Assembly (NCBI GenBank): GCA_022661535.1
Contig: JAKULF010000006.1
Coordinates: 1,669,001-1,733,000, forward strand
Origin: Eutypa lata
Taxonomy: Eukaryota > Ascomycota > Sordariomycetes > Xylariales > Diatrypaceae
Direction: 5' to 3'
Length of the DNA stretch: 64,000 nt
Position 1 is the first letter of the stretch. The number at the start of each line of letters is the position of its first letter. Under the pieces are notes generated by a model that did no database searches, was not told where the DNA came from, and was given only the letters and a program-made list of their open reading frames with translations. A program made the translations under genes and the position numbers. Positions 1 to 11,229 of this stretch are shown here, in pieces.

Positions 1-39
1 AAAGAAACTTGCGGGGAGGTGAGAAGACAAGAAACTCAC

Positions 40-1093
40 ATCCTGATATCCGTCTCCGTGATGCTATCACCGAACCAGTACGGGCCCTTGGAGGATGCGA
101 GGTGCTTCTCGGATCTATCAAGGGCCTCAAACAGCGCCGTAACTGCAGTCTCGTATGCCTCCTGCGTAGATGCGAAGCCGCTCTTGTACACGCCGTTGTT
201 GATGTTGTCGTATGTCCACTTACCGGCCTCGTCGATATCGCGGCGGAATGCTTCGGGATATACTACGACATCTAGAGTTAATTGTCTGTTCTTCTTTGCT
301 CTACTATAACGACCTAATGGACACACGAGCAGTTGCGTGCCATGAGATATTATATATAGCCCAGGCGCGAGATATGGGTTGAGCTACAATAGGGGGGCTG
401 CTGAGCGGAAAGGAGGCTATGCAAAACAAACAAAAAATGCATTATGTGCCGGTGTGCATTTCAAAAGAAAGAAAATGGAAAAGGGGGAAAAAGGAACGAA
501 ACAATAAAAGGCTCACAATCGACCTTGGCGTACTCCTCAGACAGCTGGCTATCGAAGGCGCTGCCGAGCATGCGCAGGATCTCGCTGCTCTCGTTGTTGA
601 CGATGGTGTCGAGCTTCTTGTCGAACAGGACGGGGACGGTGAAGCGGCCCGCGTAGTCCGGCTGCACGGCGAAGTACAGGTCCCGGAGGTGTGTGTTCTT
701 CTCGTGGCCGGGGAGCGGGTCCGGCACCACGTTCTCGCCCGGCGCGTCGTTGTCCGAGGGCGTTGGGAAGGGCCATCCTGTGTTGGATCACCGGCATGGT
801 TAATTTTGTGTTCATCGTTTTCTTTTGTGTGTTCTTGCTCGAGGTTTCTATGCTTGAGCTACTACGCCACCACCACCTGCTTCTCTAAAACCGCTTTCTC
901 GAGGAAGGTGGGCAAAATAGGGGATAGGGGTGGGGTTAGAGACAAAGTCAAGGGGGAGGGGAGGGGAGGAATACATACCCTTCTCGCCCATATGCCAATG
1001 CACAACCGAAAACGAGATGAAATCCTCAAGGCCCTTCAGCTTCCTCGCAATGAGGGTCCGGTGTGCCTAGCTCGCCGATTCAAGTTAGCATGC

Positions 1094-1148
<55 letters not shown>

Positions 1149-1374
1149 CACGATGCGCTGCCACCGCAGATAAACAGGCATATCACCCCCAGACAACCAA
1201 CACGTAGGGGGGATGGGTGAACACATCACATACCCATGGACACGCATAGCTGACGTAGAGGTGGTAGCGGCCCTTCTCGGGCGGGAACCTGGCGCCCGGC
1301 TCGGCGGAGACCCAGTTCCGGAACGAGCTGTCCGGCCTCTTGAAGTTGCCGGAGTCGTCTGTGATCTTCTTGTG
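40..1374 (-). CDS. Omega-class glutathione S-transferase / glutathionyl-hydroquinone reductase (ECM4 family), partial
   Basis: Four exons read on the minus strand: 1374-1234, 1066-979, 777-517 and 271-40. All have GT-AG borders and the phases agree. The protein shows the family N-terminus (ITDDSGNFKRPDSSFRNWV), the catalytic CPW motif (YACPWAHRT, with the Cys that glutathionylates or reduces substrate), the FAVQPDYAGRFTVPVLFDKK stretch of the thioredoxin fold, the NNESSEILRML segment and the helical domain up to GDSITETDIR. A GTGAGT donor at 39-34 shows that the gene continues left of the window, so the C-terminus is missing. The true start is also unresolved: the first readable exon begins after an acceptor at 1376-1375 and no ATG exon was convincing upstream. 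Family enzymes are cytosolic and reduce glutathionyl-quinones and similar adducts. Intron 1 holds a (CA)n run. Confidence 0.85.
1093..1146. repeat. (CA)n microsatellite in the GST intron
   Basis: More than 20 nearly perfect CA dinucleotides in a row, inside the intron between exons 1 and 2 of the omega-class GST gene. It is a likely length polymorphism between strains. Confidence 0.95.
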
Positions 1375-2903
1375 CTAATAATACACCACTTGACGTCAGT
1401 TACGCTCTGTTCAACTAGTTATAACGTCCTTCTAATAGTATCTTAGGGGGAGGGGGGAGAATCCGAATTCTCCTTTTATGATGTATGAAGCTAAATATCC
1501 GTAGCTGACCAGCTGCCCGGTTGGAAAATAATGAGGCTTCATTGTCCGGGGATGGGGCAGATATCTAAACAGATAAAAGAGAGGGTGCCGGCCTGGACTG
1601 CTATTCATATTGATGTTGCTTACAGTAGACATTCTAGCTCTTCCTTTGGTCGTTAACACGTCCTTCGAAATGGAGTTTTGCTTTCTCGGAGAAGGCTCGC
1701 GGTCAAACCTCGATACTCTCGTGGTAGACGAGAAGGCTTTATTATACCGGGCAGGTGAATCCTTGCCAATCGATGGTATTCTTCCGTGTGTAGGGTTCGT
1801 AACCGATGACAATCTTGTCACGCGAACTAGAGCTCTAGACGTATAGTTCATGAGCTGTATATAGTTATACCTAGGTAGGTTATGGATGGTAGGGAGTAAC
1901 GTAATTATACTACCAAGCTGTAATACTAATATGATGCGGGGTGGGTGCCCTTCCCTCCTCAAGATCTGATAAGTAAGCAAGCTAACTAGGTAGAGAGTTT
2001 TATGATTTCCAACGTAAAATTGGATAATGCCTAGATAATCCGAACACCACGACAAGAGATTTCCAATTCCGGTATCACTTTTCTTAATACAAACTCTGAT
2101 GGGCATGAGTAAGCATGCACATGCACCTATTCATTTCTCCCATGTATAACTCCAATTATCTCGTTCCTGCGTAAGTAAAGAGTCATCAGTGGTGGCGGGC
2201 TAACCAAACCGCCTACCTAGTTAAAATACCTATCATCAATGCTTTGTCAGTTGTCTTCTGTAAGCTATAAGCTATTAGATAGCGATTACACATGGTGACG
2301 TAAACCGAGCCCCTAAGTTAGCTTGGCTTAGCACGTCTTTCTCTTTGAACGGGGCTCGCTCGCCAATACTCGCGAATACCGACGTCTATCAATCAATCAA
2401 TCAATTATTATCAATCAAGTTGTTCGGCTCCGGGTGGGGCTCAAACCGGTCTATGTACCTACCTATCTTTGCGGGTTATATACTAATACCCCTTTAGGCG
2501 TATATATTTAGAGCTCTAGGTATCTGCGTCGGCATCGTCTACTACTACTCTAGCAAACAGGAATCGTCACATGGTTAATGTAAGAGTATTTTTAGGGAGA
2601 TGATCTATTTTACGGTAATTTAATCTTGCAAATAGCAGCAACAGTCTGTTATCAGTCTATCAAGACCTAGAGGCATACAGGCATACAGGTAGGTAGGCAG
2701 GAAAGCAGGCTACTTAGCTACGTAACATACTCAATGGTTTGGTCTATTCCTTAAACTGCCAAAGAGAAAAGAGGAGGAAGCCCTACCTAACTTAGCAAAC
2801 CGGAAGAGAACCCCTGACATTTCGCAATGCATGTAAACCTGTCCATCCGTCCATACGTAGGAATGTCATGGGAAAGAGAAAAAAAGGAGACTTATGTATC
2901 CCT
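1375..2903. other. Intergenic region, GST to UBA1
   Basis: No gene is supported here. It must hold the 5' end of the GST (a short first exon was not identified) and the 3' flank of the E1 gene. A 224-codon open frame on the minus strand near 1432-2106 has low-complexity, non-family composition and is judged chance. Short CTAGGTAGGTA-like motifs recur, as in many intergenic stretches of this window. Confidence 0.5.
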
Positions 2904-5900
2904 TTATCGGACCTTGACCTTGATGTAAGGCACCTCCACGTCCTCGTCCTCCTCATCCTCGGCCACGATCTCGAAGATGACCTCTTTCTGGTGCTCGGGG
3001 ATCTGCTTCTTGGACACGCTTTCCACCAGCTGGCTCAACTTGAGCGGCAGTCTGTCGCTGAGCTTGGCCTTGGGGAAGAAGCTAGCATACAGCAAGCTCA
3101 CGCCCGAGCTCAGCATGCTGATGTTTAGACCCCGCTTCTTGAAGTCATCGATAAGTTCTTGTAGCGTGATGTTCCCGACTTCGAAACGATCCCAGATCTT
3201 GTCCAGTGTCACCTTGCCGTTAGGGCCTTGATATTCTACCTTGGGACTCGCGATCGGCTCGCTAAAGCCGAAGAATGGCAACGCGAGGTTGACGAAGCCG
3301 TTCTTGTACTGCTCGATGTCGGTCTTACCATCGATAATCTTATACAACTCCAGAACCACCAAACCAGTGACCAATGCGGTCGTGGTGGCGATGGCTGGGA
3401 TGATCTTTCCGGCAATGAACTTCGTCTTATGTCGGTCAGCCTGTTCGATCTTGTAATTCTCGGCACGAAGGTTGCTCGAAGCAGTGATGAAGTCAATGTG
3501 GTGGTTTGTATCATCATCCTTCTCGAATTCCACGGGCGTCAGCTTAAACCCAGCCAGCTTGTTAGCAGGTGGGAGGCTGTCCATGATCTTCTGTAGCTCG
3601 GCATTGTCATCAAAAGCAGCGGTGTTAGCGCTGGCATTCGGATCCTGATGGTTCTATTAGTTTTTACTCATACACTCGATAAATTTCGCAGCAGTACTCA
3701 CAGGATCATTGTCGTTGGCCTGAATCTTGACACCAGGGTTAGGTGAGAAGTCAGGAACGATCATATTGTCGAGTACCTTTACGAAGAGATCCTTGTTCAC
3801 CCCCTTCGTGTTTATGTTATAGTTGAAAGCGTGAAGGTTCGCAGCAGCGACAATGAAACCGAAGTGAGTTGAATTCTTAGGATCGAACTTCAGTGGATCA
3901 GGGGCACGCTTCGGACCAGACCAGAAGGGGGTACCGGTCGATGAAACCGAGTCCTTGGGGAAGTTGTACAAAAGCTGCTGGATGTCGTTGTTATATTTCT
4001 TCTCAAACAGCATTCGTGCCCAGATAATGCAATCCTCAAAGCTAAGAGGCTTGTCTGTCACCAAGTAGTCTCGAATTGTTTCCAAGGTTCCCTTCTCATT
4101 GCCGCCTTGCTTCAAAGTCGTCTCCAGATAGTTAGGCTGCGAGAGGTAGAGATTGACGGTCTCGGGAGATTTGACAAAGCTTGTCTCGAAGTTCTCTCGG
4201 GCCCAGGCGATTGTGTGCTCAATCTTGTTGGGGAAGCTTCTCAATGTGCACATAGGGAATGACTGCTCAGGCGGATCTTGCGATGACGAGTAGGACTCAG
4301 TCAAGTTGGGAAGTACAACTTGGGTATTGCCCTTGGTACCCAGAGTACCACTTTCGAGCAAGGGCTTGTGGAAGAAGACACATCGTCTGTCGACATATGT
4401 TCTAGCCTCCACGTTGTCAAGCGCATTGGTAACACCGTCTAGCTCCTCCCAGAACTCCTCGTTGAAGATATGCTCCGTATCAGAGCTTACACGGTCCTTT
4501 AGACACGTGATCTTGCCTTCAAGATCAGGGTTCATGACGACGACAGCCTTAGCAGCAGAGTCACTCTTCATCTGGCCAACATCTTTAGGTCGGAAGAGGA
4601 ATTGACGGTTAAGATTGCTCTTCTCAATGGAGTCCATGTCGGTGATAATGATCTTGCCCTTAGGACCAGTTCCTAGACCAATCATAGCCCAATTCTTGAG
4701 CATCTCACAGCCGATGGCTCCAGCACCGACCAAGAACTGCTTCACATTTGAAATCTTCTCTTGGTATTCCTTGCCAAAGACTGCGATCTGACCATCATAT
4801 CGAGACCCAATAGGCTTACAAAGTTCCTCGGTTCTGGCAGTCGACGTGGGAAGCGACTCGAGAGAGTCAAAGTAGAACCACTGCTTGATAGGGTGAAACT
4901 TGCCAGAGACTGCCTTCAGGACTTCTTGTGCGGTCAGACCACCGAATAGGGCTGCCATAGGGCTGAGATCTCCCTGAGCTTGGTAACTGAGTTCCTTAAT
5001 CAGCTTCTCATCGATCTCGACATCTAGCTTTTCCGCCTCTAAAAACGCCTTTGCAGATGCCACAACAACAATAGCATCTTCCTCGTTCATTGGTCGAGGT
5101 AATCGACCATGGCTTTGGACGTAAGCGTGAAGTGCCTGGAATCCGACATGAAGCTGCTGAGGCCGATCGAATTTGGCGAAATCAGACATGACGAATTCTG
5201 GATCGCGTAAAGCGTTTGATATGGTCTTGAATTCGATGAATTTAGGCATCTTCACTTGTTGATACAATCCACCACGCTTGTATTGGCCGAGTCCAGAAAC
5301 ATCGCCGATCGAAAATGTGTATGGTCCCTTCACTGTGATCTTCCTCGGCTCGGACCCGTTGAGACCCTCCATACCCTCGATCTCGGAGAAGGTAACGTAG
5401 TCGCCATCCTCAAGGCCATGGCGTGTCTCATCTAGTGCAGATACAAGGCCATCCTCGTCAATACCAGCAATTATGCCGTTGAGGGGATTCTCGCCCGTTG
5501 CATCGAGGCATGTGAACTGCTTTCCGAAGTCGCAGAAGACCGAACCGAACAGGCCGAAAGTATCTGCGACAACTACGTAGATACCCTTAGAATGACAGTA
5601 GTCGCCGATCGCAAGTTGTTGTTGGAGAGGAGTGTTGGTCAAGACGACGACTTGGTACTTGTCGAACTGGGATAGATTATCGTCAAGGCTATTTCAGCTG
5701 CTGGTTAGCACACGTATTTTACATCTATGGATATTACAGGGTGTTTGAGGGGAGTCTTGCGCAGTGGAGGGGCAAACATACCCTGAGGATTTGTGGGTTG
5801 AGACTGGAGTATAGGCATTCAGTTCAGCGACCCGTGGTGCGGTTACCGCATCTCTTGGCTTGCCGACATCTTCAGAATGAAGGAAGAACTGGGATGATAG

Positions 5901-6365
5901 ATCGGCGATAGCAACAGGAGTAGGATCATAGAGTGTTAAGCTCTTGACACCGGCAAGGGCGATGTTTTTGGCTATCTCGACACCTAAACCCTTCAAACCA
6001 ACGATGAGAACATTAGAAGCGCCCATGCGCTTCATAGCCTCGTGGCCAAGGACATAGAGTTGTCGGCTGTACAGCGACTCGTCGATCTCGGATGTGCCAA
6101 CGACGGACTCGTCAACCTGGACACGGGTGACCAGGTCGACCTCGGGAATGCCCGAAGCCATTTTCGTATCCTGCAAAAGACATATCGTGTTAGTATGGCT
6201 GAAGGCTTATTTGAGCAGTTGATGGGAGGACATGGTGAGGCGGGCGCTGCTGGACTAAAACGAGTGAACGGGAAACAACTTGGGAATCCGGGGTGAGCTA
6301 CAAGCCCATCGGAAGGCCCCAAGTAGAAAGTAAGAAATGAAGTTATGTAGGGCACTCACACTCAT
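2904..6365 (-). CDS. UBA1: Ubiquitin-activating enzyme E1
   Basis: Activates ubiquitin with ATP as a C-terminal adenylate, then as a thioester on the catalytic Cys, and passes it to E2 enzymes in cytosol and nucleus. Exons 6170-5782, 5688-3702 and 3644-2904 join in phase. A six-base first coding exon (ATGAGT, 6365-6360) followed by GTGAGT joins in frame to 6170, giving about 1,040 residues. If translation instead starts at ATG 6161, the protein loses six residues. Visible are the inactive adenylation half ([19 protein letters not shown]), the active adenylation ATP site ([20 protein letters not shown]), the catalytic-Cys motif PMCTLRSFP (Cys codon 4250-4248, about residue 612) and the C-terminal ubiquitin-fold domain ending VPYIKVKVR. 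The length fits fungal E1s, and the frame is clean, unlike the island at 21-40 kb. Confidence 0.97.
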
Positions 6366-8192
6366 AGTCCTCTTGGAGGAGATGGGCAGGTCTCCGTTAG
6401 ATATTTTGCGCTTCCCCAGCTTGACTTCTATGTTGAGCTTTAGAGGGGAGAACAAAAAACCAAGGGGAGAAGCGGAAGATTTGTTCACTCGTCAAATGAG
6501 TGTAGTAGAGTATGGGATGTAGGATATTCGTAAAAATGGTGAAGAAGGTTCGATGGTATTTAGAGGTTGTTAATCTGATTTCTAGGTACAGGTAGGTCAG
6601 CTTGATGGATGGTTTAACTAGCAGTTACCTGGGTGTCATACAATAAACAGCACTGATGGCTACCCCGCCACCTTCAACTCAAGGCTGATCAAGCAACACC
6701 ACGCGAGGTACGTAACTATTGAGTATCGTTATCGGTATCGGTATCTATCGGTTCAATATGTAGCTTTGAATGACGTAAGTTATCTAACAGTTGTGTGATT
6801 CTGACAGATAGTTAGTCCTTGCAAAAAAGCATCAAAAGCAAATTTCAAATAATCGTAATAGATTCCATACTTTATATTACAAAAACTGTTTCATGGTACC
6901 TCGTAGAAAGGCTTGAGGCATCTAAAACACTCTCTATCATCACCATCGGATGCTGGCAGGTGCATACTTTATTACTCATTGATCGCAGCTATTCTTAGCA
7001 GATTATGCCCTATAATCCATACTGACATACCTATGTGTAGCTACTATAGAAATGGCGGGGTCTTTCCGTCCCACATATTTGCCTTTGTTAGGCACGAAGC
7101 GACTGAACAAACTGAAACTGTCTCCTGTCACCTGTCAAACTGATAGACTTATTCTTAAAATACCTAGGTAGGTACATCATAATATGTAGAAGGAATGCCT
7201 TTTCGTATTGGCTGGATTGTAAGAGTTTCTTGATTATTCTACTACCATCTTCGGATATCAAGCCTTCTAACATATGTAGGTAGTGACTTCCATACCTAAG
7301 TACGTACATAAGCAGGGAGCTGGGAAGGCAGCCGGGTTGTATGGAAAGTCCTAGGTAAGGTAAGTAGTGCCTGCTTCATACCGCATTATTAATCGACGTT
7401 TGATTCTCTATTTGCCACAAGGGTTGTCTCAATATTGAAAGACGTTTCGTTTGGAACCATAGCCCACACCCTTCCTGCCAGTTACATAGTAGTATGTACA
7501 TAGAATCAAATAGCCTGGGGGGGTTCTGCAGTGTGTACTACGGATGAATCAATGATGTTGGATCTGCTTCTCATCTTGAAAAAAACACCATGGGGGCTTT
7601 GAGAAAGTTCTCGCTCTGAATGGTCAAAATTAGGTTTTCATCAGTATGTTATTCTCAGTATTAACAGAAAGCAACAGTGTACTCTCATCCCATATTTCTC
7701 TCCTATTTCTTCCCTATACGCTAATTAGACCCTCCAACCATCACCCTTCCAGTTTGAATCGAAGCTATACACTCAATCCGAAGAAAACAAAAACGACTCA
7801 ACAACTCATAAGTCCCCATCCAATAAATCTATCATATGCCATGGCGAACCTCCCTGTAAGGAATGTATATGTAAAATGAAGGAGAGAAAGGGTATCATCC
7901 GTGCCGATCAACAAAAAAACCAATATCCTCTAATGCATTCATTCATCGTGCGTCGTCAAAAATCATAAAAGGAGTGTCCGAGTCCGCCAGGCTACCCAAC
8001 CATCCATCCATACATCTACCATGCAAAATGTCCCCTGACCTCCCTAGCCATAGCAATGCAATTGTACTAAATGATAAAGGACTGCGAGAAGGTTAAGTGG
8101 CTCAATGATTGACGTGAGAGGGATTTTGCGCTTTAAGGAAACCCAGAACCAATGAGAAAAAGTATTATGTTCAAACATTAAAAAGGGCTTGA
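6366..8192. other. Intergenic region, UBA1 to wall glycoprotein
   Basis: No supported gene in about 1.8 kb. It should hold the UBA1 promoter and 5' UTR at its left end and the 3' UTR of the wall glycoprotein at its right end. Open frames here are short and their products show no recognisable domains. Confidence 0.5.
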
Positions 8193-11100
8193 TTATAAGA
8201 AGAAAACGAGAATCGAGAAAAGGGTGGCAAACAGAGGGCTAGATCTGGACCCAAGGTCCCGAGGTATTAATGCCGCCACACCCGCTGTTGGTATCTGCGA
8301 GGGCGCAGTGGAAGTACTCGAGGTAGTGGGGGTTTCTGTCGAGGAGGTTGAAGTTGAAGTTGAAGTTATTGTCGTTGTCGTCGTTGACGAGACAGTGCTG
8401 CTTCCCGACCCACCCGTCGATGTGGTCGTGATGGTCGACGTAGGGCTCGAACTTGCACTGGTTGTAGAGCCTGCGCTACTCGTAGTGGTGGTGATGGCGG
8501 TGCTGCTGCTGGTTGCTGTGGACAATGAGCTAGTGCTTTCTGAAGTGATCTCAGACATAGTTGATTCTGAAGAAAATGTAGTCTGTGAGGAAGAAGTAGT
8601 CTCTGAGGAGATAGTTGACACTGAAGAAGAAATAGTCGACACTGAAGAAGTAGTCGACTCTGGAGAAACAGTTGAAGAAATAGTAGTCGTATCTGAAGAA
8701 ATGGTTGTCTCTGATGATGAAATAGTAACCTCCGAAGAGGTCGTACCTGAGGACGTTGTGACTGAGGCTGTCACTGAGGAGGTAGGAGTTGAGGTGGTGG
8801 AAGGGGAGCTGGAGCTGGAACTGGAACTGGACGTAGATGGTGTGATTGGAACTGCCGTGACTGAAGTCGCTGTCCCCCCAGAAGTCGTTGTGATTTCGTT
8901 TGTGGTAGTAACATCACTCTGAGCAGCACTGGACGAAGGTGCTGGTGTGGGATTCGTGGCTTCGCAATAATTAAGGTACTGGGCGAACTGGGGCAACGGA
9001 TAGGTTCGGCCGCCGATAGGCACAGAATCATTGTTCGCGTCGATACACGCATTACAATCCTCATAGTCGGACTTGAACACAGATCCGTCTTTACACAGTT
9101 CTGGCGACTTGCCTACACTCTCGGCTTCGATATATGCATTATTGCATGTATCGAAGCATTGGGAAGGTATGGTATCATCTCGCTTTGAGAGGACCACAGA
9201 CCGTTTGCGAGCTGCTACGCCATATGTCGTCACAGGATAACCGGCGGTCGTCGTGCTTGGCGGGGGATACTCCGTGATGGTAGATTGGGATTCCCAATTG
9301 CCGGTTGAGATCGTCGTCGTCAAAGGATGCCCATAACCACCTTCGACTTCCGTAACGTACACCTCAACGTCGAAGATATCGTAGCTCAAGCCGAACGCCC
9401 CCGGCGGGAGGTTGAAGTATCCCTCGGTAGGGGGGTAATAGTAGGTGCTGTTCTCGGACCAGTTCACCGGCTCGAAGTCCGGCGACTCTATGCACCTGGT
9501 CTGGTCACAGACGTACGAATCGTCGGGAGGAGCGGCCCAGACCTCGCAGCCCGCGGGCTTGATGGGGGAGCATACTGTCCCCGGTTTGCAACCCCACGTC
9601 AGATCCGAGCGTGGGTCGAATTGTCGGACTGGGACGCCGGGCGCGTTGCTCGGAGCCGCGCAGACGCTCGACGCTGTGATTACTGTCGTGGTCACTGTAA
9701 CGGGAGGTACTATGATGGTGGTCGGGGTGATGATAGTAGCTCCGGGCTGAGTGATCGTAACCAGGGACGTCTCCGTCGAGCCTGGTAAGGTCGTCGGGGT
9801 GACGATAGTAGTTCCTGGTTGGGTGATCGTGATTAGGGACGTCTGCGTGGAGCCTGGCAAGGTCGTCACCGTACCGGGTAACTCAGTTGTGGTCGTATCA
9901 GTGATCGTGTCTGTTGCTGTGGCCGTGTCCGTGGTCGCTGAGATGGAGACGGATACAGAGACAGTTACGAAGGTATCAGTGATAGTCGCTGTATCGGTGG
10001 TTGTTGTCGTGCCAGTCACCGTGTCGGTTATCGTCTGCAAAACACTGGTCGTGAACGATGAGACCGTCGTGTAGGTGGACGTGCTGTACTCGGTTGTGAC
10101 TAGAGTGCTCTCGGAAATAACTGTCGTCGGGACTAAGGTCGTCTGGATGAGAGTTGTTGTTGTGACTGTGGGTACCAGAGTCGTATACGTCGTTGTAGCT
10201 GTGGTTGTGGTCGGTTGAGTAGTGGTGATGGTAGTTGGCTGAGTGGTCGTGAACGACTGCGTCTGCGTTGCCGTCTCCGTCTCTGTTGCTGTTGACGTTG
10301 CCGTCGCGGTTTCTGTCGCCGTTGCCGTCGTTGTCGTTGTGATCGGCTGAGTTGTTGTGATAAAGGAGGTTTCTGTAGTGGTCTCCCATCGGGTGGAAAC
10401 CACACAAGTAACATCACCATGGGCCAGCGCGGCTACAGTACCTTCACAATCCCAGGGACAAGACGTTATTGTGGTCGTAGTCCAGGTAGTCGTCGTGGTA
10501 GTCGTATCGTCGATTGTGCTGCTGGACGTAGGTGTGTCCCCATAGCATACCGTCGTCGTTGTTACATACGACTGGTATTGATTTAGTGACAGTAGACTCA
10601 GAAAGGAGTAGAAACTAACTTTTGTATATAACTCCGTTGTCGTGGTAGTAGTGTAATCTGTAGTATAATCCGTAGTCCTAGATTGATTTTATTAGATCTG
10701 AGCCAACAGAGAAGATAGTATCAGCGCTTACGTTGTCTCCTTTGTAACGGTGTCTTCGTCCGTGACGGTGATTGAGACCGATTGCGTATAATTTTTGGTT
10801 GAGATCGTAAAGACGGTTACAGTCTCACTTCTTCTTGTCAGCATAATTACGGAGTTTATAGTGTTAACACATACAAGAGCGTCGTTGGTACCCTACAGAA
10901 TAATTAGCAATAGCAGTGAAACCAAGGTAGGAGTAAACATACGTGACGGTACAAGTTTCTGTCTCCGTGTCGGTCTCCGTCTCCGTCTCCGTCTTGGTCT
11001 TGATCTCGGTTTCGGTCTCAGTCTCAGTCTCAGTTTCGGTCTTCGTCTTCGTCTCCGTCTCCGTTTCGATCTCGGTTTCTGTGACTGTCACTTCCGTGGG

Positions 11101-11229
11101 ATAGCCCGTCGGGTAGTCACTGCATGCGTCTTGAGTCAAATTGAGACTTGGATAGCTGTAATCCTGAGCTCCGACAAGAGCAGCGAATGTAAAAGCCGAG
11201 ATGGCCCATAGGCTGCGTGATCGTACCAT
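8193..11229 (-). CDS. Ser/Thr-rich GPI-anchored cell-wall glycoprotein
   Basis: Five exons in phase: 11229-10943, 10892-10875 (only 18 bases), 10827-10732, 10677-10620 and 10571-8193, giving 945 residues. The N-terminus is a signal peptide (MVRSRSLWAISAFTFAALVGA). Next comes a charged TE/TK dipeptide repeat of about 40 residues, then long Thr-rich tracts (TTTQPITTTT type). A Cys-containing globular middle follows, with two blocks around KPGTVCSPIKPAGCEVW and PSQCFDTCNNAYIEAESVGK. A Ser/Thr stalk and a hydrophobic C-terminus (LFATLFSILVFFL) behind a small-residue region indicate GPI attachment. It is expected to be heavily O-mannosylated and wall- or membrane-anchored. No enzymatic motif was seen. 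The acceptor of exon 3 (AAG before TGAGAC) is the least certain border. Confidence 0.8.

Noticed and set aside
1432..2106. A 224-codon open frame on the minus strand
   Set aside because: No recognisable domain, unlikely composition and no splice context; judged chance in intergenic DNA.
8224..8922. A 232-codon frame on the plus strand, rich in Val and Glu
   Set aside because: Antisense shadow of the Ser/Thr repeat region of the wall glycoprotein.
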